DNA of 64,000 bases from an uncultured Clostridia bacterium (GTDB taxonomy: Bacteria > Bacillota > Clostridia > TANB77 > CAG-508): assembly GCA_934167495.1 (NCBI GenBank), contig CAKPKP010000001.1, positions 62,001 through 126,000 on the forward strand, given 5' to 3'. Below, piece by piece: positions 42,006-52,600 of this stretch. Each line of letters begins with the position of its first letter. Within the stretch, counting starts at the first letter, position 1. The translations under genes were made by a program, and so were the position numbers. Below the pieces are notes generated by a model. That model did not search any database, was not told the origin of the DNA, and saw only the letters and a program-made list of their open reading frames with translations.

Positions 42006-42122
42006 GAACAAAAGCGGACATTAATAACTTTTGTACTTATTAAAATATTTTGAAGTCCGCGTCTTTGTTCGTGCGCAAAATTTGCAAAGCAAATTTCTGT
42101 GCAATATATTTATATTATAGGA
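42006..42122 (-). repeat. Palindromic intergenic repeat, copy E (inverted)
   Basis: The reverse complement matches copy A almost base for base over about 115 bp: CCTATAATATAAATATATTG, GCACAGAAATTTGC, CGAACAAAGACGCGGAC and on to GTCCGCTTTTGTTCT. One arm of hairpin 1 has been lost at the right end. It fills most of the gap between the PF06541 genes and spoIIIAF. Confidence 0.85.
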
Positions 42123-42203
42123 AATAATTCACTAACAAATTTAGTTCTAAATATAAATTTGTAGCATATATATATATTATAAATTTATAGAAAGGACTAG
42201 CAT

Positions 42204-42770
42204 ATGATAAGTTTTTTTAGTACATGGGCTCAAGGAATAATTGTAGCTTTAATAATAACCGTGCTAATTGAAATGATATTACCAGAAGGAAATAATAAGA
42301 AATATTTAAAAATTATTTTAGGGTTGTATGTATTATATACTGTATTAAATCCTATTCTATCTAAGTTTTCTGAAGGAATAAATATTAATGATCAAATTAA
42401 TAACGATTATTATGCGATAGAAAACACAATTAGTGTAGTAGCAATGAACACAAACAGCAGTATAGAAACGATATATATAGATAATATAAAAAGAGAAATA
42501 AAAAATTATATAGCTACAAAAGGATTTGATACAACACAAATAGATATAACTATAGAGACTGAAAATGAAGAATTATATGGGATTGTTAAAACAGTAGAAT
42601 TATCAATAGCTCCAAAAGATGAAAAAAACATAAGTGAAATAGAGCCTGTGAATATAAAGTCTGAGGAAGGAGAGAGAAAAGAAAAATATATATCTATTGA
42701 AGATAATATAAAAGAATATTTAAAAAATAATTATGGAGCAGATATAGAAAATATAATAATAAATTCTTAA
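42204..42770 (+). CDS. spoIIIAF: Stage III sporulation protein AF
   Basis: This 188-residue protein has two N-terminal membrane helices (TWAQGIIVALIITVLIEMIL and the YLKIILGLYVLYTVLNPIL region) and a soluble domain, as in SpoIIIAF, part of the SpoIIIA-SpoIIQ channel joining mother cell and forespore. RBS AAAGGAC is 9 bp upstream. It heads a run AF-AG-AH; AA to AE are not upstream, where repeat copy E and unrelated genes lie. Confidence 0.9.
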   Translation: MISFFSTWAQGIIVALIITVLIEMILPEGNNKKYLKIILGLYVLYTVLNPILSKFSEGININDQINNDYYAIENTISVVAMNTNSSIETIYIDNIKREIKNYIATKGFDTTQIDITIETENEELYGIVKTVELSIAPKDEKNISEIEPVNIKSEEGERKEKYISIEDNIKEYLKNNYGADIENIIINS

Positions 42771-42787
42771 AACAAAGGAGAACTCAT

Positions 42788-43363
42788 ATGATAAAGGAAA
42801 AATTGAAAACTTTTTTTAATGAAACAAAAGATAAGAAAAAAGTAAATAATTTGATAGCTATATTAATTATATTAATAATTGCGGTAATAGCTATTAATAC
42901 GCTCTTTTCTGACAATGATAAAGAAAAAAATACTAATACGAATACAACTGGAAAAGAACTTGCAACAGAAAATCTAGAAAATGATGATATGGAAAAAAAA
43001 CTTAAAAATATATTGTCTCAAATAAAAGATGTGGGAAATGTAGATGTTTTAATTACATATTCGGAAAGTAGTTCTGTAGTTCCAATTTATAATGAGAAAA
43101 ACAGTAAAAGTACAACTGAGGAAGTTGATACTAATGGAGGAACAAGGACTATAGAAAGTTATAATACAGATAAAGAGGTTGTAAATGGAAAAAATTCTGA
43201 AATTATAACTGAGAAAGTTGTAGTTCCTAAAATAGAAGGAGCTATTATTACAGCAGAAGGAGCAAAAAATGCAGAGGTTAAAAGTAATATAATTTCTGCA
43301 GTAGAAGCGGCAACAGGTATTGCAACACATAAAATTCAAGTTTTTGAAATGAAAACAAATTAG
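42788..43363 (+). CDS. spoIIIAG: Stage III sporulation protein AG
   Basis: This 191-residue protein has one N-terminal membrane helix (LIAILIILIIAVIAINTLF) and a ring-building domain beginning KLKNILSQIKDVGNVDVLIT, followed by the beta-rich insert TRTIESYNTDKEVVNGKNSE and a C-terminal PKIEGAIITAEGAKNAEVKS. SpoIIIAG forms a secretin-like oligomeric ring in the feeding-tube complex. It follows AF by 17 bp with RBS AAAGGAGAA. Confidence 0.93.
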   Translation: MIKEKLKTFFNETKDKKKVNNLIAILIILIIAVIAINTLFSDNDKEKNTNTNTTGKELATENLENDDMEKKLKNILSQIKDVGNVDVLITYSESSSVVPIYNEKNSKSTTEEVDTNGGTRTIESYNTDKEVVNGKNSEIITEKVVVPKIEGAIITAEGAKNAEVKSNIISAVEAATGIATHKIQVFEMKTN

Positions 43364-43384
43364 ATTAGAAAGAGGGTATTTTAA

Positions 43385-44011
43385 ATGATAAAAGTCATAA
43401 AAGGAAATCAAATTGTTATAATAATAGTTGCTATAATGCTAGTAACAGTAGGATATTTAAATTATGGGACAAACAATAATCAAGAAGAGCTTATTGCTGT
43501 ATCAAGTAATGAGGTTCAAAAAGAAGGAATAGGTGATGCAAAATTAGTAAATTCTGAACCTACAACTAATGAATATTCATACACAGAAGCTTTGGTTGAA
43601 AATGAGGAAGAAACAATTATTGCAAAATCTGAAACTCAAGAAGAGGAAAAAGTGGAAGATAAAAAGGATGATTATTTTACAAATTCTAGAATAGAAAGAG
43701 AAAATATGTATTCACAAATGATAGAAACATATAAAAAAATGTGTGAAAGTCAATCAATATCTTCAGAGCAAAAAGCAATTGCTAATAAGGAAATAACTAA
43801 TATTACTAATACAAGAAATGCAATAATGATTTCAGAAAATTTAATTAAAACAAAAGGTTTTCAAGATGTAGTAGTTTTAGTTAACAATAATAGTGTAAAT
43901 GTTGTAGTTAAGTCAGATGATCTTTCAAAAGAACAAGTAGCTCAGCTTCAAAACATAATTTCTAGAGAATTAGAAGTGGAGATACAAAATATTCACATTT
44001 CGAATAAATAA
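43385..44011 (+). CDS. spoIIIAH: Stage III sporulation protein AH
   Basis: This 208-residue protein has an N-terminal membrane helix (IVIIIVAIMLVTVGYLNYG), an acidic linker, and a ring-building domain (SRIERENMYSQMIETYKKMC, IANKEITNITNTRNAIMISE, KGFQDVVVLVNNNSVNVVVK) matching SpoIIIAH, which binds SpoIIQ across the intermembrane space. It follows AG by 21 bp with RBS AGAGGG and closes the partial spoIIIA operon. Confidence 0.92.
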   Translation: MIKVIKGNQIVIIIVAIMLVTVGYLNYGTNNNQEELIAVSSNEVQKEGIGDAKLVNSEPTTNEYSYTEALVENEEETIIAKSETQEEEKVEDKKDDYFTNSRIERENMYSQMIETYKKMCESQSISSEQKAIANKEITNITNTRNAIMISENLIKTKGFQDVVVLVNNNSVNVVVKSDDLSKEQVAQLQNIISRELEVEIQNIHISNK

Positions 44012-44111
44012 AATTCACAATTGTTTGATAATAATGTATTTGTTATTTTTTCTATTGATTTATAATAATCTTTGAAATATAATATATATGATTATGTTTG
44101 GAGATGAAAAT

Positions 44112-45707
44112 ATGGTAATAGATAAACCAATAGGAGTAGATGGAGAAGAAGCAAATTCATATAGTGAAGTTAATCTAAAAAATGTTTTCAAGTTATATAT
44201 AATTTTGATAGCGGTTTTTTTCGGAATGCTTATAGCAGGAGTTTTAGTTTTTACTTTCATGCATATAAATACAGATAAAATTCAATCAGGTGTTTTTATA
44301 AAAGACATTAATGTTTCAGGGTTAACAAAAGATCAAGCTAAATACTTAGTTACAGAAAGCTTAAAAAATGATTCTAATGATCAGATTATTTTAAATTATA
44401 AAAACTGTGATTATTATGTGTCTTTAGAACAAATTGAAGCAACGTTTGATGTGGACTCAGCTGTTAATTTTGCGTATGATATAGGAAGAAGTGATAACTT
44501 ATTAGATAATCTATATTCATACATTAAATTATTAGAAAAAGATGTAAATATTGAACCAAATCTAATTTACAATGATGATGCTTTAACTAAGTATCTTGAA
44601 GATATTGAGAAAAAACTTCCAGACCAACTTGTAGAAAGTAGTTACTACATAGAAGACGGAAAATTAATTATAACAAATGGAAGAAATGGAGCTGGAATAA
44701 ACATTGACGAAATGAAGCAACAAATAGTATCAGCACTTCAAGATTTAAGTTATAAAGATTCTTCATTTGAAATATCTACATATGTGAAAACTCCAGAAAA
44801 AATAGATATAGAAAAAATTCATAATGAAATATATAAACAAGAAAAGAATGCATATTATACAACTGAGCCATATATGTTGTATAACCATGTAGTAGGTGTT
44901 GATTTTGAAAATAGCGTTCAAGATATACAAAATATGATAGATACAGAAGAAAAAGAAGAGTACGTAATAGCTTTAAAATATACATACCCAGAAGTTACAA
45001 TAAATGATATAGGAATAGAAGCTTTTCCAGATATGTTAGCAACATTTTCAACTGATTATGTTGCAAGTAATACTAATAGAACTACTAATTTAAAATTGGC
45101 AGCAGACAAGATAGATGGTACAGTTCTAATGCCTGGTGATGTATTTTCTTATAATAAGGTTGTAGGAAAAAGAACAGAAGAAGCTGGTTTCAAAAATGCA
45201 GCAATATATTCAGATGGTCAAGTAGTAGATGGATTAGGTGGAGGAATTTGTCAAATTTCTACAACTTTATATGATGCAGTTGTAAAGGCTAATTTAGAAA
45301 TTGTTGATAGAACAAATCATATGTTTAAAACTTCTTATGTTCCAGCTGGACATGATGCTACAGTTGTATATGGTTCAATAGATTTTAAATTTAAAAATTC
45401 AAGAGATTATCCAATAAAAATAATTTCAGATGTAAGTGGCGGAGTAGCAACAGTTTCAATATATGGACTAGCTGAAGAAACTGATTATGACGATATAGTA
45501 ATAGAAAGCAGAATTATAAGAAGTATACCATATAGTACGCAATATCAAACTAATAGAAAATATAGGTCTGGTACTATAATTCAATCTGGTGCTAATGGCT
45601 ATGTTGTAGAAGCCTACAAGATATACAAATTAAATGGATATGAGGTAAGAAGAGAATTATTATCAAAAGATACATATAGTCCTATGAATAAAATAATTGC
45701 AAATTAA
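44112..45707 (+). CDS. VanW family protein with peptidoglycan-binding-like and G5-like regions
   Basis: This 531-residue protein has a cytoplasmic leader, one membrane helix (FKLYIILIAVFFGMLIAGVL, about 24-44), a YoaR-type repeat region (FIKDINVSGLTKDQAKYLV, about 60-200) and the VanW domain: TTNLKLAADKIDGTVLMPGD, VFSYNKVVGKRT, GGGICQISTTLYDAVVKANL, RTNHMFKTSYVPAGHDATV. A C-terminal G5-like strand set (SGANGYVVEAYKIYKLNGYE) follows. It is probably anchored at the cell envelope; the role is unknown. The start ATG 44112 is chosen because TTGGAGA is 8 bp upstream; an ATG at 44088 lacks an RBS. Confidence 0.85.
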   Translation: MVIDKPIGVDGEEANSYSEVNLKNVFKLYIILIAVFFGMLIAGVLVFTFMHINTDKIQSGVFIKDINVSGLTKDQAKYLVTESLKNDSNDQIILNYKNCDYYVSLEQIEATFDVDSAVNFAYDIGRSDNLLDNLYSYIKLLEKDVNIEPNLIYNDDALTKYLEDIEKKLPDQLVESSYYIEDGKLIITNGRNGAGINIDEMKQQIVSALQDLSYKDSSFEISTYVKTPEKIDIEKIHNEIYKQEKNAYYTTEPYMLYNHVVGVDFENSVQDIQNMIDTEEKEEYVIALKYTYPEVTINDIGIEAFPDMLATFSTDYVASNTNRTTNLKLAADKIDGTVLMPGDVFSYNKVVGKRTEEAGFKNAAIYSDGQVVDGLGGGICQISTTLYDAVVKANLEIVDRTNHMFKTSYVPAGHDATVVYGSIDFKFKNSRDYPIKIISDVSGGVATVSIYGLAEETDYDDIVIESRIIRSIPYSTQYQTNRKYRSGTIIQSGANGYVVEAYKIYKLNGYEVRRELLSKDTYSPMNKIIAN

Positions 45708-45726
45708 GAATTGGAGTAATAAATAA

Positions 45727-46386
45727 ATGAGAATAAGAAGAAAAAAATGGGCAAAAGATGAATTGGAAGAATGTGGTTTTTATATTGATAAACCAGAAGT
45801 AAATAAAAATAATTGGAATAAATGCTTTAAAAATGATAATCCAATACATATTGAGTTAGGATGCGGAAAGGGTACATTTATAAGCACTTTAGCTTCTCAA
45901 AATTTAAATATAAATTACATAGCTGTGGATATGATAGAGGCGATGTTAGGGTTATCTAAAAGGAACATAGAAACTGCATATGAAGGAAAACCAGTTGAAA
46001 ACTTACTATTAATAAGAGCAAACATCGAGAATATAAATTATGTTATTGGTGAGCAAGATTGTGTTCAAAGAATTTATATAAATTTTTGTAATCCATGGCA
46101 AAAGCCAAAACATAAAAAAAGAAGATTAACACATGAAAGACAGCTTTTGCAATATAAGAAATTTTTAGAAGATGGTGGAGAAATATATTTTAAAACTGAT
46201 GATGATGAATTATTTAATGAAAGCATAGATTATTTTATAAATTCAGGATTTGATATTTTAAATAAAACATATGATTTACATGCTGAACCTATATTTGAAA
46301 ATAATATCATTACAGAACATGAGCAAATGTTTTCAGATGAAGGAATTAAGATAAAAGCTTTAATTGCAAGGAAAAGGGAGGAATAA
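45727..46386 (+). CDS. trmB: tRNA (guanine-N7-)-methyltransferase
   Basis: This 219-residue SAM enzyme forms m7G46 in tRNA. Motifs are MRIRRKKWAKDELE, the SAM loop HIELGCGKGTFISTLASQ, AVDMIEAMLG, the family-specific YINFCNPWQKPKHKKRRLTH and the TDDDELFNESIDYF region. In most TrmB proteins the fourth motif is FPDPWPKKRH; here NFCNPWQKPKH is a clear variant with Asn-Phe-Cys-Asn replacing the Phe-Pro-Asp part. The ABC operon begins 2 bp after the stop. Confidence 0.93.
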   Translation: MRIRRKKWAKDELEECGFYIDKPEVNKNNWNKCFKNDNPIHIELGCGKGTFISTLASQNLNINYIAVDMIEAMLGLSKRNIETAYEGKPVENLLLIRANIENINYVIGEQDCVQRIYINFCNPWQKPKHKKRRLTHERQLLQYKKFLEDGGEIYFKTDDDELFNESIDYFINSGFDILNKTYDLHAEPIFENNIITEHEQMFSDEGIKIKALIARKREE

Positions 46387-46388
46387 CA

Positions 46389-47354
46389 TTGATAGAAGTT
46401 AAAAATGTTACTAAAAAATATGGAAATAATGTAGCTGTAGATAATATTAATTTTACTATAAATGATGGTGAAATAGTAGGCTTTTTAGGAAGAAATGGAG
46501 CTGGAAAGTCTACAACTATGAATATGATAACAGGATTTATAGAGCCCACAAGTGGAGAAATTATAGTAGAGGGATACAATATTGATAAAAATCCTAAAAA
46601 AGTAAAAAAGCAAATTGGATATATGCCAGAAGGTGTACCTTTATATTTAGATTTAACAGTTAAAGAATTTGTAAATTATATGGCCGAATTGAAGAAAGTA
46701 CCAGGAAAAGAAAGAGAAGAAGCTGTAAGAAAAGCCTTAGAAAAAACTGGATTATTAGATGTACAAAATAAGTTGAATAAAAATTTATCTAGAGGATATA
46801 AACAGAGAGTTAGTATGGCAGGTGCTTTAGTTGGAAATCCTAAGATATTAATATTAGATGAACCAACTGTTGGATTAGATCCAAAACAAGTAACAGAAAT
46901 AAGAAATTTGATAAAATCATTAAGAAAAGATCATACTGTAATATTAAGTTCACATATTCTTTCAGAAGTAAGTCAAATATGCGAAAAAGTCATAATAATA
47001 GACAAAGGTAAAATTCTTGCTGTAAATACACCTGAAAACCTTGAACAAGAAGCAACAGATAAAACTGAAATAATTTTAGTTGTAGAAGATGAATTAGGAA
47101 AATTTGAAAAAATTAAAGAAATAATACCAAAAATAGAGAAGTTAGAACTTTTAAATAGTGAAGATAAAACGAAAACTTATAAGATTACAAGCAACCCACA
47201 AGAAGATATAAGAAAAGATTTATTTAATGAATGTTCAAAAGAAAATATAGCAATAATTGAAATGAAAAAAGAAGAAGTAAGTTTGGAAGATGCATTTATA
47301 AAAATAATAGATAATATAAAAAAAGATGAAGAACAAGAAGGAGGAGAAAAGTAA
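46389..47354 (+). CDS. ABC transporter ATP-binding protein (GldA-like)
   Basis: This 321-residue ATPase has Walker A GRNGAGKSTTMNMITGF, the Q-loop region IGYMPEGVPLYLDLTV, signature LSRGYKQRVSMAGAL (first residue variant LSRGY instead of LSGGQ), Walker B ILILDEPTVGLDP and the H-loop VILSSHILSEV. A C-terminal domain of about 100 residues follows. The start is TTG 46389 with GGGAGGA upstream. The next two genes encode the permease and an accessory protein, in the order of the GldA-GldF-GldG type system found in many non-gliding bacteria; the substrate is unknown. Confidence 0.93.
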   Translation: MIEVKNVTKKYGNNVAVDNINFTINDGEIVGFLGRNGAGKSTTMNMITGFIEPTSGEIIVEGYNIDKNPKKVKKQIGYMPEGVPLYLDLTVKEFVNYMAELKKVPGKEREEAVRKALEKTGLLDVQNKLNKNLSRGYKQRVSMAGALVGNPKILILDEPTVGLDPKQVTEIRNLIKSLRKDHTVILSSHILSEVSQICEKVIIIDKGKILAVNTPENLEQEATDKTEIILVVEDELGKFEKIKEIIPKIEKLELLNSEDKTKTYKITSNPQEDIRKDLFNECSKENIAIIEMKKEEVSLEDAFIKIIDNIKKDEEQEGGEK

Positions 47355-48035
47355 ATGGGAGCAATAATAAAAAAAGAATTTAAAAGTTATTTACTTTCAC
47401 CAATAGGTTATATTTTCGTTGGCGTATTTTTGCTTATGCTTAGTTTGTTTTTTTATGTTGACGTGTATCAATATAAATCTATAAACTTTGAATACTTATT
47501 TTATAGTGGAGCTACAATCCTTACTTTTATAGTACCTGTTCTTACAATGAGAATGTTTTCAGAAGAAAGAAAAAACGGAACAGAACAATTGATATTAACT
47601 TCACCAGTAAGTATAACTGGAGTAGTACTTGGAAAATTTATAGCTGCAGCATTGATAATTGTTGTTGCTGAAATATTTTCATTAATGTATTTTGCAATAT
47701 TATCATATTTTTCTATGCCATCAATTCCGGTAGCGATAGTGACTTTATTTGGATTTTTACTACTTAGTTTAGCATATATATCATTTGGAATGTTTGCATC
47801 AAGTATTACTGAAAATCAAATTGTTGCTTGTATAGTTACAATAGGATTTTTTATAGCAATGTGGTTTTTACCAGGAATAAATGATGTTTTTTCAGTTTTC
47901 TCATTAATTAATATGTTTGATAAGTTTCCATCTGGAATAATATCACTAAAAGAAGTAATCGCCTTTGTATCATTTACTATATTATTTATTACATTAACAA
48001 TAATAGTGTTACAAAGAAGAAAAAGTGTGAAATAG
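47355..48035 (+). CDS. ABC-2 type permease (GldF-like)
   Basis: This 226-residue membrane protein has six helices and begins MGAIIKKEFKSYLLSPIGYI, typical of the GldF-like permeases, with MRMFSEERKNGTEQLILTSP in the coupling helix region and GMFASSITENQIVACIVTIG. It is encoded directly after the ATPase stop codon (0 bp gap), so the two are translationally coupled. RBS GGAGGAG lies within the end of the ATPase gene. Confidence 0.9.
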   Translation: MGAIIKKEFKSYLLSPIGYIFVGVFLLMLSLFFYVDVYQYKSINFEYLFYSGATILTFIVPVLTMRMFSEERKNGTEQLILTSPVSITGVVLGKFIAAALIIVVAEIFSLMYFAILSYFSMPSIPVAIVTLFGFLLLSLAYISFGMFASSITENQIVACIVTIGFFIAMWFLPGINDVFSVFSLINMFDKFPSGIISLKEVIAFVSFTILFITLTIIVLQRRKSVK

Positions 48036-48049
48036 GAGGAACTTTAGAA

Positions 48050-49486
48050 ATGAAAAAAAATTGGATTACTAGTACAGGAAAAACATACTTAATTGTAATT
48101 ATATTAATAATATTATTTATAGTTATAAATTTGTTCGTTAGAAATATAGATTTAGCTCAAATAGACGTTACAGAAAACAAATTATATTCGATAACAGATT
48201 CTACAAAACAAGCTATAAAAGACATAAATCAACAAGTTACTATTTATGCTTTTGGATACGAGGAAAGTTCTCCTTTAATAGATTTGCTTAAACAATATAA
48301 AAGAGAAAATAATAATATAAATTATGAATTATTAAGCAAAGCAACAAATCCAGAAAAAGTTGCTGAATATGAATTAGAAGATGGGTATTCAATAGTAGTT
48401 GTAGAATGTAATGGAAGTCATAAATTAATTGATGGCAGTTATCAATTTTATACATATGATTACACAACAGGACAAAGCATAGATACAACAGAACAAACTA
48501 TAACAAATGCAATTTTAAGCTTAACTGTAGAAGAAAAACCAAAAGTTTATTTTACAACAGGACATGGTGAATATTCATTAGAGCAATTAAATGTAATACA
48601 AACATACTTAAAAAACGAAGTATATGAAGTAGAGGAGATAAATCTGTTAACTCAAGATAATGTTCCAGATGATTGTGCTGTTTTGGCTATTATGACACCA
48701 ACTAGCGACTTTATAGAAAAAGAAGCCGAATCAATTAAGAATTATATTAATAAGGGCGGAAATATAATATTTTTTAGAGATATTGAATTAAATAAAAAGG
48801 AATATCCAATTTTTCAATCTATACTAGATTTATATGGTGTAACAATGGAAGATGGCTGTATAATAGAAACTAACACTAAAAATATGGTCTCAAGTCAATA
48901 TCCTAATATAATTATTCCAGAATTATCAAGTACACACGATATAACAAAATATCTATATTCTTCTAACGGTTATCTAGTTATGATGTATGCTGGTAGAATT
49001 AAAATAGCTGATGAAGAAACTTTAAATAATTTAGGAGTAGAAAGCGAAACTATAATTTCTTCAAGTGATACATCAGTATATATAGAAGACTTATCAAATA
49101 TTTCATTAGATGGCGTTACAGATAAAGGTAGCAATACAATAGGTGCAGTATTAACAAAAACAATTAATAATCAAGAAACAAATGAATCAGCTGTATCTAA
49201 ATTGGTTGTAGTTGCTAACAATTATTTTACAACAGATTATAAAGAGTCAACATTAAGCTCAACATATCCATTTTCTTATTTTGGAAATAATAAAGATATA
49301 TTATTAAATTCAGTTGCATATTTAACCAAAAGAGAAGATACACTTACAATAAGAAAAGATATGAAAAATACAACATATGCAGCAACTGTTAATGAAAATA
49401 GAATTATTTTAACAATAATTTTTGCAGTGCCAATAATAATTATCATAATTGGTATTGTAGTTTGGAACATAAGGAAGAGAAAATAG
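48050..49486 (+). CDS. GldG-like ABC accessory membrane protein
   Basis: This 478-residue protein has an N-terminal membrane helix (YLIVIILIILFIVINLFV), a large outer domain starting IDVTENKLYSITDSTKQAIKD, with VYFTTGHGEYSLEQLNVIQ and GGNIIFFRDIELNKKEYPIF, and a C-terminal helix (IILTIIFAVPIIIIIIGIVVW) before a basic tail. This is the ABC_transp_aux/GldG family, which works with GldF and GldA. Third and last gene of the operon, RBS AGGAGGA. Confidence 0.88.
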   Translation: MKKNWITSTGKTYLIVIILIILFIVINLFVRNIDLAQIDVTENKLYSITDSTKQAIKDINQQVTIYAFGYEESSPLIDLLKQYKRENNNINYELLSKATNPEKVAEYELEDGYSIVVVECNGSHKLIDGSYQFYTYDYTTGQSIDTTEQTITNAILSLTVEEKPKVYFTTGHGEYSLEQLNVIQTYLKNEVYEVEEINLLTQDNVPDDCAVLAIMTPTSDFIEKEAESIKNYINKGGNIIFFRDIELNKKEYPIFQSILDLYGVTMEDGCIIETNTKNMVSSQYPNIIIPELSSTHDITKYLYSSNGYLVMMYAGRIKIADEETLNNLGVESETIISSSDTSVYIEDLSNISLDGVTDKGSNTIGAVLTKTINNQETNESAVSKLVVVANNYFTTDYKESTLSSTYPFSYFGNNKDILLNSVAYLTKREDTLTIRKDMKNTTYAATVNENRIILTIIFAVPIIIIIIGIVVWNIRKRK

Positions 49487-49550
49487 TTACATCAAGTTAT
49501 AAAAAATAATGTTACAAAGTATTGATATAATAGAGAATTCTGAGAAGTTT

Positions 49551-49600
49551 AAATAGCAAGTGTAATATATTACAATAATATTACATTTGCTATTTTTCTA
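49551..49600 (+). terminator. Terminator after the GldAFG-like operon
   Basis: A long stem AAATAGCAAGTGTAATAT/ATATTACATTTGCTATTT with an 8-nt loop and T5; one mismatch. Confidence 0.8.
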
Positions 49601-49645
49601 TTGCAATTCTTTTAAACATAAAGTAAAATAAGTGTGGTGATTTAA

Positions 49646-52600
49646 ATGGAAGATAATACAAATGTTATTGAAATTGAAAGAATTTTAAAAATAGCATGGG
49701 AAAAGAAATTTTATATAATACTTATTTTATTAATTTTCTTTGTAATGGGATACTATTATTCGTTTTATTGTGTTGAACCTTTATATAAATCTTCATCTAC
49801 TATACTTTTAGTGAAATCACAAGAAGATGAACAAAATGCAGTAACTCAAAGTGATATAACACTGAATCAAAAATTAGTATCTACATATGGAGAAATAATG
49901 ACAAGTCCTAAAGTAGTTGGAAAAGTTATATCAAACTTAAATCTAACTATTGGAGAAAAAGAACTTGCTAAATCTATAAGTGTTACATCTGTTAATAGTA
50001 CAGAGATATTAAAGGTATCAGTTTCAAACAAAAATGCTACCTTAGCTAAAAATATAACTGTTGAGTTAATAAATGTATTCAAAGAAGAAGTTAAAGATAT
50101 TTATAATATAAATAATGTTAATGTTATAGGAGAGGCACAAATTGAAAAAGCACCATACAATATTAATCATGTTAGAGATATAGGAATATTTATTGTTCTA
50201 GGAATTGTAACTAACTGTGGAATGATTTTAGTTATTTATTTACTAGATACAACAATAAAAACAGAAGAAGATATAGAAAAATATGTAGGATTAAATGTTT
50301 TAACATCTATTCCTATAGCAAATCCTAAATTAACTGCAAATTCAGAAGATAATGAATTAATTGCACAAACAGATCCAAAGTCTCCAATATCTGAAGTTTT
50401 TAGAACTTTAAGAACTAATATAGCATTCACTCAAGCAGGAAAAAATATAAAAAACATATTAGTAACAAGTTCTAATCCAGGTGAAGGTAAAAGTTGGACA
50501 TCTTCAAATTTAGCAATAATATTTGCTCAAGCAAATAAAAAGACATTATTAATTGATGCTGATATGAGAAAAGGTAGACAACATTATATATTCGAAGCAA
50601 GAAACAGAGTTGGACTTTCTAATTTCTTAGCAGCTCCAGATAGTGAAGAAAATATAGGAGAATTATCAAACTATATACAAACAACTAAAATACCAAACTT
50701 ACATTTAATGACTGGAGGAAATAGACCACCAAACCCATCAGAATTATTATCATCAGATGGAAAAATGAAAAAATTACTAGATATGTTAGATTTAATTTAT
50801 GACGTAGTAATTATAGATGGTACACCTTCAGATATAGTTTCAGATAGTATTATTATTTCTAATATAGTAGATTCAGTTATAATTGTTACAGCAAGTAAAC
50901 AAACTAAAATTAAAAGCACACAAAAATTAAAAAGATTATTAGAAACATCAAAAGCAAAAATAGGTGGAGTTGTATTAAATAAAGTACAAGTTTCAGCTAA
51001 AGCTTATAAAAATAAATATTATTATAGCGACTCTGGAAACGGATTAAAACCAAGAGTTGAAGAGAAAAAACAAGAAATAGAAACAGTTGAACAATTAATT
51101 GAAAGATTAAATGTTACCAAAACTAAAAATGATGTATTAATAAATTCAAATTCAGAAGAAAAAGAATTAATTGAAAGCAATTTTGTAAATTCAAATTACA
51201 ACATAGAAGACTCAGGAGAATTTAGATTACAAATAAATAATATAGGTGCTGAAATAAATAATATTAAACAAATATTTATGAAAGTACTTACAGATAATCA
51301 AAACCAAATTAAAGAAACAGCAATAAGTCAAAATGAAATACAATTGCTTAAAGATAAAATTGATGATTTAAAAACAATATGTACAAGCTTAAATCTTATT
51401 AGAAGCGATGATGTTTCTAATAAAGTAAAAGAAGAAATAGATAGATTAGAAACTATATATAATGCATCACAAACAGAAGATGCTGACTATGTAAAATCTA
51501 TAGAAGCAAAATTAGAGAATATGAAAGATTTATATTATAAGTCTTTAGAATTTGAAAATTCTGTTTCAACAAGAACTATGGAAAAAATAGAAGATGTTAA
51601 AGATGTTATAAGTTCATTGAAAGAATCTTTAAATGAGAAAATAGCAATATTAGGTAAGAACGATGATTTAATAGAATTAAAAAGCAATGTATTAAATTTA
51701 GAAAATTCTTATAATCAAAAATTAGAAGATAAATTTGATAGATTAGAACAAGTTATTATAGAAAATAGCAAAGTTAGAAAAATTGAAGAAATAAAAGAAT
51801 ACATTCAAGAAATGCAAGTTGAATATACAAGAGAATTAGAAAAGAAATTCTTAAACTTAGAAGATACTATAGTAGAAAATTATAATTCATCTGAAATTGC
51901 AGATAGAATAAATGAATTAAAAAATGAATATTATTCAAAATTACAATCTGAATGTATAGAAATTCAAAATTGCATAAAAAATAATAACAATGCTGAAAAA
52001 TTAGAAGAATTACTAAGAGAAGTTCAAAATACTTGTTCAATAGAACTTTCAGAAAAAATAAATGAAATGAAAGACTTTTATTCTAGTGAATTAACTGATA
52101 AAATGCAAAATATTGAAATTAAAGATATTGACTTTTCAAAACTTGATGGTAAATTTGATGAAATTAAATTCCATTATTCAACAGAATTAAAAGATAAACT
52201 TCAAAATATATATAATTTATATAGTTCAGATTTAGACGATAGTGTAGATAGAATAAAAGAATTTGAAAATGGAAAATTCGAAGAATTGAAAGAAATGAAT
52301 CAAAATGGAATAGAAGACTTAAAGAACTTCCATAAAGAAAATATTGATGATGTAAAAGACAGATTAGATGAAATGCAAGACAGATATTCTATTGAATTAA
52401 CAGCAAAAATTGATGATATTCAAGAACATTATACAAATAAAATGGAACAATTAACAGAATTTAATGAAGACAAGTTTAATGATGTAAAAGACAAATTAGA
52501 TGAAATGCAAGATAGATATTCTATTGAGTTAAATGCTAAAATGGAAGATATGCAAGACAGATATTCAACTGAGTTAAATAATAAAATGGAAGATATGCAG

